A stretch of 64,000 nucleotides of DNA, taken from positions 91,019,558 through 91,083,557 of the forward strand of contig CM054178.1 in the NCBI GenBank assembly GCA_028829895.1, read 5' to 3'. A program made the translations under genes and the position numbers. Under the pieces are notes generated by a model, which was not told the DNA's origin, searched no databases, and was given only the letters and a program-made list of their open reading frames with translations. Source of the stretch: Sinotaia quadrata. Taxonomy: Eukaryota; Mollusca; Gastropoda; Architaenioglossa; Viviparidae. Shown here one piece after another: positions 59,718 through 64,000 of this stretch (position 1 is the first letter of the stretch; each line of letters begins with the position of its first letter).

Positions 59718-61301
59718 TTTGCTGTTTGTTGTTTTCAAATATTTCAAACCCGTATTGCTTGTTTACGGCAAGCCTCAGAGTTAATAGGTTCTTTACTCAT
59801 ATAAAACGGATACAATGAACATTATAGAAAAGACAAGCCTCAGAGTTAATAGGTTCCTTACTCAAATAAAACGGATACAATGAACATTATAGAAAAGACA
59901 AGCCTCAGAGTTAATAGATTCTTTACTCATATAAAACGGATACAATGAACATTATAGAAAAGACAAGCCTCAGAGTTAATAGGTTCCTTACTCAAATAAA
60001 ACGGATACAATGAACATTATAGAAAGACAACTATTCCAAGTTCTATTTTTAAAAGCACTTAAAATAATATCTACTTACCCTTGTGCATCATTCAATTTCC
60101 ATTTTACATAATTCTATTATTAACAATGACGCAATTTTGATTTGATATTGTTTTGTATTATCAGTTATATTTTTGGAATAAATGTTTCTCTTCAAAGTTA
60201 GTAATTATTGCATTGTAAATGGAAATTAAATTTCTTTATTTTGTCAAACATACCTTAGTATAACGTATATTATTCTTTTACAATGCGACACTTCCAAAAG
60301 ATTTCTTGCAATGGGAGACAAGTACACTTAATACGCGCTTTATTGATTCGCAAACGAGAAAAAAGTGAAACTACAAATGGAAAATACCACGCTTTCTTTT
60401 TAGTTAAGTGAGGTAATCAAAGTGAATATCTGCTTTAAATTATTTTATACTAGGGGAGACAAACGTAAAGGTAAAATACACTCTTCAGGCACTTTCACCG
60501 AACTTAAACTAAAACGGTTGTATCTTACACAAGAATCGCAATTAAAGTGAAACAATGCTGTACCTCTTGATAAGGGAGACATAAATAAAACAATCATCCT
60601 TTTTTGAGGGAAACATAAAGTGTAATGTCGAAAGGAGACAAACCTTTATCCGATAAACACACCTTTTCTTGTACTAAGAAGATACTTTAAAATAAACGAA
60701 GTAAAGCCATAAAGCCATACCTCTTGTTAAGGGTAACAAAAATGAAGTCGATGAAACATTCATTATATCTTACTAAGAGAGACAAATATAAAGTGTACTT
60801 CTTGCTAAGGGAGGCAACCTAATGCCGACCAAACCATTTTTATCTCTTTCTTGTGGGGAAGACAAACAAAATTACTAATGCTATATTTGTTGCAAAGGGA
60901 AACAATCTTAATTGAAAAAATTGCTATATCTCTTGCTAATGGAGACACCTTAAGATGGTGAAACAGTTTCTATAATTTACAATTTACTAAGAGACAGTTT
61001 TGAAGTGAAATAATACTATACTAATACTACTCGCCAAGGGAGATAAACCCCAAAAGGCGGGTAAGAGAATGCTTCGTACTAAAGAAAGCAAATTTAGAAT
61101 GAAACAATCCATTACCTCTTGCTAAGGGAGATAAACTTAAAAGTGAAACACTGGCAGCACCAGCACTGTCACCAGAAATGGTAACATCGTTTGGATTGCC
61201 GTTGAAGACGGAAATGGATTCCTTTATCCACTGCAGTGCCTGGATTTGATCCAAGAGACCATAGTTTCCTGGACTAGAACTGTCCTCTGTCGACAGGAAT
61301 C
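47108..61301 (-). CDS. Type-B carboxylesterase, copy B (last 7 exons; 5' end beyond window)
   Basis: Paralogue of copy A. Exons 61116-61301, 56804-57009, 53571-53724, 52363-52535, 49610-49745, 48692-48845 and 47108-47267 have exactly the lengths of A exons 4-10 (186, 206, 154, 173, 136, 154, 160 nt) and the same phases, and all are open. The nucleophile motif is GDSAG instead of GESAG, still valid in the superfamily; the acid (GVNKDE) and histidine (VPHSLE) are kept, so the enzyme looks active. Exon 3 should lie just past 64000, since the array that borders it in copy A is present at 63620-63900. Exons 7 and 9 have diverged far more from A than exons 4, 5, 8 and 10. Exon 7 is preceded by an in-frame acceptor array. 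Confidence 0.9.
47340..47690. repeat. Repeat of about 50 bp, about 7 units, intron 9 B
   Basis: Units with aacattgacattttgaacat and ttaggtacataagtacaga. Confidence 0.9.
47930..48240. repeat. 43-bp minisatellite, about 7 units, intron 9 B
   Basis: Units tgtctggccataacatacat plus gtttattttactagatataca. The tctggcca core again resembles the exon 9 end. Confidence 0.9.
48478..48692. repeat. 53-bp repeat of exon 9 end and donor, copy B, 4 units
   Basis: Units tttggccaaatgtacctatt plus tgaaccatttaccgtgatag and tagacatacc; one unit is 58 bp. It leads directly into the real exon end (acccgtgtttgaccag). Confidence 0.92.
48692..48845 (-). CDS. Esterase B exon 9: catalytic histidine exon
   Basis: Acceptor TTGTTCTAG, donor GTATGT; phase 1 to 2. 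Encodes [16 protein letters not shown] and MWTNLVKHG; about 18 of 52 residues differ from A. Confidence 0.9.
48999..49264. repeat. (TG)n microsatellite complex, intron 8 B
   Basis: TG runs with CG, TA and GA interruptions. Confidence 0.95.
49470..49612. repeat. Exon 8 donor repeat, copy B, about 4 units of 35-36 bp
   Basis: Units tttggttaaattccttacct plus gcccatttaaaaaata. Three extra units keep an intact minus-strand donor, GGGCAG followed by GTAAGG. Confidence 0.93.
49610..49745 (-). CDS. Esterase B exon 8
   Basis: Acceptor CGTGTGCAG as in A, donor GTAAGG; phase 0 to 1. Encodes [16 protein letters not shown] and [10 protein letters not shown]; about 5 of 45 residues differ from A. Confidence 0.88.
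49845..49985. repeat. 29-bp minisatellite, about 5 units, upstream of exon 8 B
   Basis: Unit tcaactcaaactgatcgcta plus gtttgtgta. Confidence 0.93.
51295..51372. repeat. Short tandem repeat, 3 units of about 26 bp, intron 7 B
   Basis: Unit gtgtgggttaatgttttgta plus attag. Confidence 0.9.
51640..52363. repeat. 40-bp repeat of exon 7 end and donor, copy B
   Basis: From about 52000 the units are almost exact 40-mers: cctcaatgaacgagtcttaa plus gatagccgtcattgtgctca. Older, diverged units run back to 51640. On minus each reads GGCTATCTT...TCATTGAG then GTGAG, that is, the exon 7 end with an intact donor. Confidence 0.95.
52363..52535 (-). CDS. Esterase B exon 7: variable region
   Basis: Acceptor CTGTCTTAG, donor GTGAGT; phase 1 to 0. 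Encodes [15 protein letters not shown] through YFPGN to [10 protein letters not shown]. About 27 of 58 residues differ from copy A. Confidence 0.85.
52536..53110. repeat. 36-bp repeat of exon 7 acceptor, copy B, 13 exact-length units plus 2-3 degenerate
   Basis: Unit acagagagaagtgtgaggaa plus attaggtaaatctaag. On minus: pyrimidine tract, CTTAG acceptor, then ATTTACC, matching the real CTTAG/ATGTACC boundary. The whole array is open in the exon's frame. Confidence 0.97.
53571..53724 (-). CDS. Esterase B exon 6: acid-residue exon
   Basis: Acceptor TTCTGGCAG, donor GTATCA; phase 0 to 1. Encodes [16 protein letters not shown] and [12 protein letters not shown]. Confidence 0.88.
54900..55840. repeat. 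30-bp minisatellite, about 30 units, intron 5 B
   Basis: Unit tgcctgtaaaatcctattaa plus atatactcat. Open on both strands by periodicity. Intron 5 of copy A has none, being only 590 bp. Confidence 0.95.
56401..56710. repeat. (CTAT)n microsatellite, intron 5 B
   Basis: CTAT tetranucleotides with ctacctgtctgttt interruptions forming a higher-order pattern. Confidence 0.97.
56804..57009 (-). CDS. Esterase B exon 5
   Basis: Acceptor TTTCATCAG, donor GTGAGT; phase 1 to 0. Starts [17 protein letters not shown]; about 7 of 69 residues differ from A. Confidence 0.9.
57009..57095. repeat. Exon 5 acceptor-edge duplication, copy B
   Basis: One extra unit of gagaacaagcctga.aaaacg after the exon edge; a short counterpart of the array at 35405-35590. 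Confidence 0.8.
57250..57465. repeat. Repeat of about 55-58 bp, about 4 units, intron 4 B
   Basis: Units atatgatatttaaaattaca plus ttctgagtatttctgtagtc. Confidence 0.9.
57530..58040. repeat. Degenerate repeat of about 29 bp, intron 4 B
   Basis: Units cagtcataaatagcactcta plus ttcagagaac with heavy drift; about 16 units. Confidence 0.85.
58041..59760. other. Intron 4 B without gene; microsatellites only
   Basis: TG/AG run at about 59074-59126, TA runs at about 59150-59170 and 59678-59712. No convincing frame. Confidence 0.6.
59765..60030. repeat. 65-bp repeat, 4 units, intron 4 B
   Basis: Units agacaagcctcagagttaat plus aggttccttactcaaataaa and acggatacaatgaacattat. Confidence 0.95.
60420..61116. 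repeat. Exon 4 donor-edge repeat, copy B
   Basis: Ten or so diverged units of ctcttgctaagggagacaaa; the last is the real exon end. The array is longer than in copy A. Confidence 0.8.
61116..61301 (-). CDS. Esterase B exon 4: nucleophile exon
   Basis: Acceptor TTTCTTACAG, donor GTAATG; phase 1 to 1. Encodes [16 protein letters not shown]. About four residues differ from copy A, two of them next to the serine. Confidence 0.92.
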
Positions 61302-61584
61302 CTGTAAGAAAGATGTTAACGAATGACATGTTATGACTAGGACTTAGATAGGAGGTACATTCAAATGTCAGTATAGATGTGGTTACTGTTTGTGAGGTGA
61401 AGTTATATCATTAGAGGATGGGTTAAATTACCTAGGAGATAGAGTTAAGCCAATTAACAGATGACTAGAGAGATAGTCTCTGAGGTAAAGTTATAATAAG
61501 GTAGAGGATTGATAATGTCATGAATCTGTGAATTAGAGATAAAGAGATAGTGACTAAGAGATGTGTAATGAAAATGATTATTAT

Positions 61585-61835
61585 TATTAATTAATCTTTC
61601 CTAACTAATTACAAGTGATGAGAATCTTAATTTATTTTATTAATGATCCTCCAGCAGACACCACTCATTTCTCTCTCACTTGGCGGATATACAGGTGCTG
61701 TAAACGGTTTCCCTCGTACAAAATTAAAGGTAATGTTCACGGTCACATAATCTTTCCATAGGTGGAAAACGTCTTACTAAAGGAGAAGACAAATCCATCT
61801 TTAATCTATATTTAGTGAGCCTCCACCCCCACCTA
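61585..61835 (-). mobile_element. Dispersed repeat copy 2, inverted relative to 7245-7500
   Basis: The reverse complement shares gatggatttgtcttctcc, ccacctatggaaa, tatccgccaagtgagagag and attaagattctcatcact with the copy in the pikachurin-like intron. It is absent from the matching intron of copy A. Confidence 0.7.
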
Positions 61836-62989
61836 CTTACTTCTCCAACATAAGATTATCAATTTGCATAATAAGGTCAATAAATTTAAAAATAAATTTA
61901 TTAAATTAACAATCAAATGCAGATATGACAAATACAATGAAATAAGATTACTTGACATCAATATTTCCACGAAACCACATTCAGATAATTTCTCTGTTTC
62001 ACAGGCTATCATAAATACAATTCAACAATATATCAATACAAATCACAGGTTAGTTCTATCAGAGAAAAGAAATGGAGTTATTAGAGATAGGTGATTATAG
62101 TCTTTTTACATAACTTGGATTAAGCGCTGCTTCAACAGTCTTTCACTTGCTTTTGCAACAATGTCACAGTGTCACAATGTCCACATCAACATGTGTCTCT
62201 CTCTCTATAGATGTGGAAAACACTGGCACACTATTTTTCACTCAAAACCATCTTGAGCGCCCTCTTCACCTTGTCAGTTTTTTCAAGCAGAACACAATTA
62301 CAGTAATTCTGGTAACTTCACTGTACCAGAATTTTCCCGATGTACTCAGCATACTTTGCCTTGATGCATCAAAAGTGTATAGTGTACTCCCTTATGCTTA
62401 CAACACTGCAACAGACATTTCCCCGCATATTCCCGGTTTATCAGATTTATAGTCAGTGAACCAGTAGATTCAATAAACACGTGGAAATAGGCAAGTTGAA
62501 ACTAGAAAGGCTACTTGCTCACTGCAACATATAATTAAGGAGCAAACCTAAGTTTCCAGTGCATCACAATATAACTCCATTCTTTCTTACATTCCAGTCT
62601 CAACTTACAATTTCCTGCAACAGTATTTATTAACCGGATACCCGCACAGGGCAGAATAACTACAGCATATCAAACAATGTCAAGTGTTAGCATTGTACTC
62701 ACAAGCATTTTAGTTCAAACATTTGTAGGAATAACAGTCTACTCACATAATACATCTTATTAAAACACAAGTATGACATATCAATAGCAAAAATACATAT
62801 AAAACATTTCTAAGTCCATTCTCTCTCATTTAGTCAGTTTAACTCACCATCAAGCTAATGGCCGCCTTTCAAAACCAGACTTTCTTCTTGCCACTCCAAA
62901 TTCAAAGTGATTAGACAGTAGATTTCTCTACAGCAAGTAAACTTTTTATAATCTCAGCCCATTGGCTGGTCTACTTCTTGTAAATCATA

Positions 62990-63160
62990 ACTATTGGATA
63001 ATAAAAACTACTCACTAGTTTGCATTACATCAGCAAATCTAGAATATTCTTGCCTCAAGTATTTACTTAAAACTCTGACACTTCCAAAATTACCATCATA
63101 AGGAGTGCCCAAGATTGGGTTACTCTGACAATTTAACAATTTATATAACAATTTAATGGA
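62990..63160. mobile_element. MITE fragment, inner arm, intron 3 B
   Basis: aaactactc..., gcattacatcagcaa, ctctgacacttccaaaatta, aggagtgccc and aatttaacaatttatataac follow the order of the right arm of 26173-26634. The outer end is missing. Confidence 0.7.
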
Positions 63161-63239
63161 GTCAAGGCCAATTATACTTGACCTCCTAACCCGCCATCAG
63201 TTTGCATTGTTATATTTAGCTGTATTTACAGTTGGAATA

Positions 63240-63520
63240 CTTATGTATTTAGGTTTTGCCGTATGCTAGCTGTACAGTAAGTAATATGATTAGTTATTCA
63301 CACTAATTTTATTTTAATATAACTAGTTGTACACTCACAGTAAGTTATATGATTAATTATTCACACTAATTTTATTTTAATATAACTAGTTGTACACTCA
63401 CAGCAAGTTATATTATTAATTATTCACACTAAATTTTATTTTAATATAACTAGTTGTACACTCACAGTAAGTTATATGATTAATTATTCACACTAATTTT
63501 ATTTTAATATAACTGGGGAG
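63240..63520. repeat. 62-bp repeat, about 4 units, intron 3 B
   Basis: Units actagttgtacactcacagt plus aagttatatgattaattatt. Copy A has one diverged unit near 38905-38960. Confidence 0.92.
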
Positions 63521-63619
63521 GTTTATTAGGAATATAGTCGAGAGACGGGACTAGAATTCGTATCGAAAGTGCTTAAAGCTTTAGCATCTGTTAAAAATAA
63601 ATACTAGATCCTGCGTAAA

Positions 63620-63900
63620 TTTACCAAAGATATCTAGCTGCCAGTTCACTGTTACAATCACTCGGCAGTTCGCGGCTACAATTAACCTGTAGTTGTCAGT
63701 TACATTTAACCTGAAGTTCACAGTTACAATTAGTCAGTCGTTTACAGTTAACAATCTGCCTCTAGTTCATAGTTATTATTAATATGTAGTTCACAGTAAC
63801 AGTTATTCTATAGATCGGAGTTACAATTAGCCTGTAGTTTACAGTTATCAATTAACCTGTAGCTCACGATAACAATTATTCTGTAAATTACAGCTATTCT
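63620..63900. repeat. 24-bp repeat of exon 3 end, copy B
   Basis: Diverged units of cctgtagttcacagttacaa plus ttaa, the counterpart of 39255-39560. This places exon 3 of copy B just beyond the window. Confidence 0.8.
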
Positions 63901-64000
63901 TATCACGCATTTCATAGATAAACTATCTTCTTTTCGTTTTGATGACGTCCACTGAAGGAAACTCCCCAGATATATGATGTCACTATTGCTCTGAATGACG

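Noticed and set aside
62147..62452. 101-codon plus frame in intron 3 of esterase B
   Set aside because: No transposon or other domain seen, no supporting splice sites; probably chance.

Overview
This is eukaryotic, animal nuclear DNA. It is AT-rich, has split genes with GT-AG introns and long introns and intergenic spacers, and is crowded with micro- and minisatellites. The proteins (an agrin/pikachurin-type laminin-G/EGF matrix protein and secreted type-B carboxylesterases) are metazoan. A lophotrochozoan, possibly a mollusc, would fit the gene and repeat style, but nothing in the window proves this.

Layout. (1) 1-11088, plus strand: the last ten coding exons of a pikachurin (EGFLAM)-like gene. 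They encode the end of one laminin-G domain, then EGF, laminin-G, EGF, laminin-G and a stop (560 residues visible, all splice phases consistent). (2) 11089-19336: 3' UTR and intergenic DNA with large tandem arrays (75 bp, 42 bp, about 71 bp). (3) 19337-42486, minus strand: a complete ten-exon secreted carboxylesterase gene (copy A, 550 residues, signal peptide, intact Ser-Glu-His triad) with its 3' flank. (4) 42487-45312: intergenic DNA with two arrays. (5) 45313-64000, minus strand: a paralogue (copy B). Its last seven exons are in the window and its 5' exons lie beyond 64000. Exon lengths and intron phases equal those of copy A exon for exon, and the 3' flanks and many introns are also homologous, so this is a tandem segmental duplication with a unit of roughly 26 kb.

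The pikachurin-like gene and the esterase pair are convergent and look functionally unrelated. The two esterases probably act outside the cell or in the secretory pathway on ester substrates that cannot be named from sequence.

The most unusual signal is in the esterase introns. Most exon-intron junctions have been copied into adjoining minisatellites, so arrays of near-exonic sequence carry repeated splice donors or acceptors. The clearest case is a 36-bp array before exon 7 of copy B. Every unit there repeats the acceptor, has no stop and is in frame with the exon, so alternative acceptor use would add 12-residue blocks. Copy A also carries a likely post-duplication insertion with a 6-bp target duplication, a long-hairpin MITE, and a broken duplicate of its last exon. 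A further dispersed repeat is shared, in inverted orientation, by the pikachurin-like gene and copy B.
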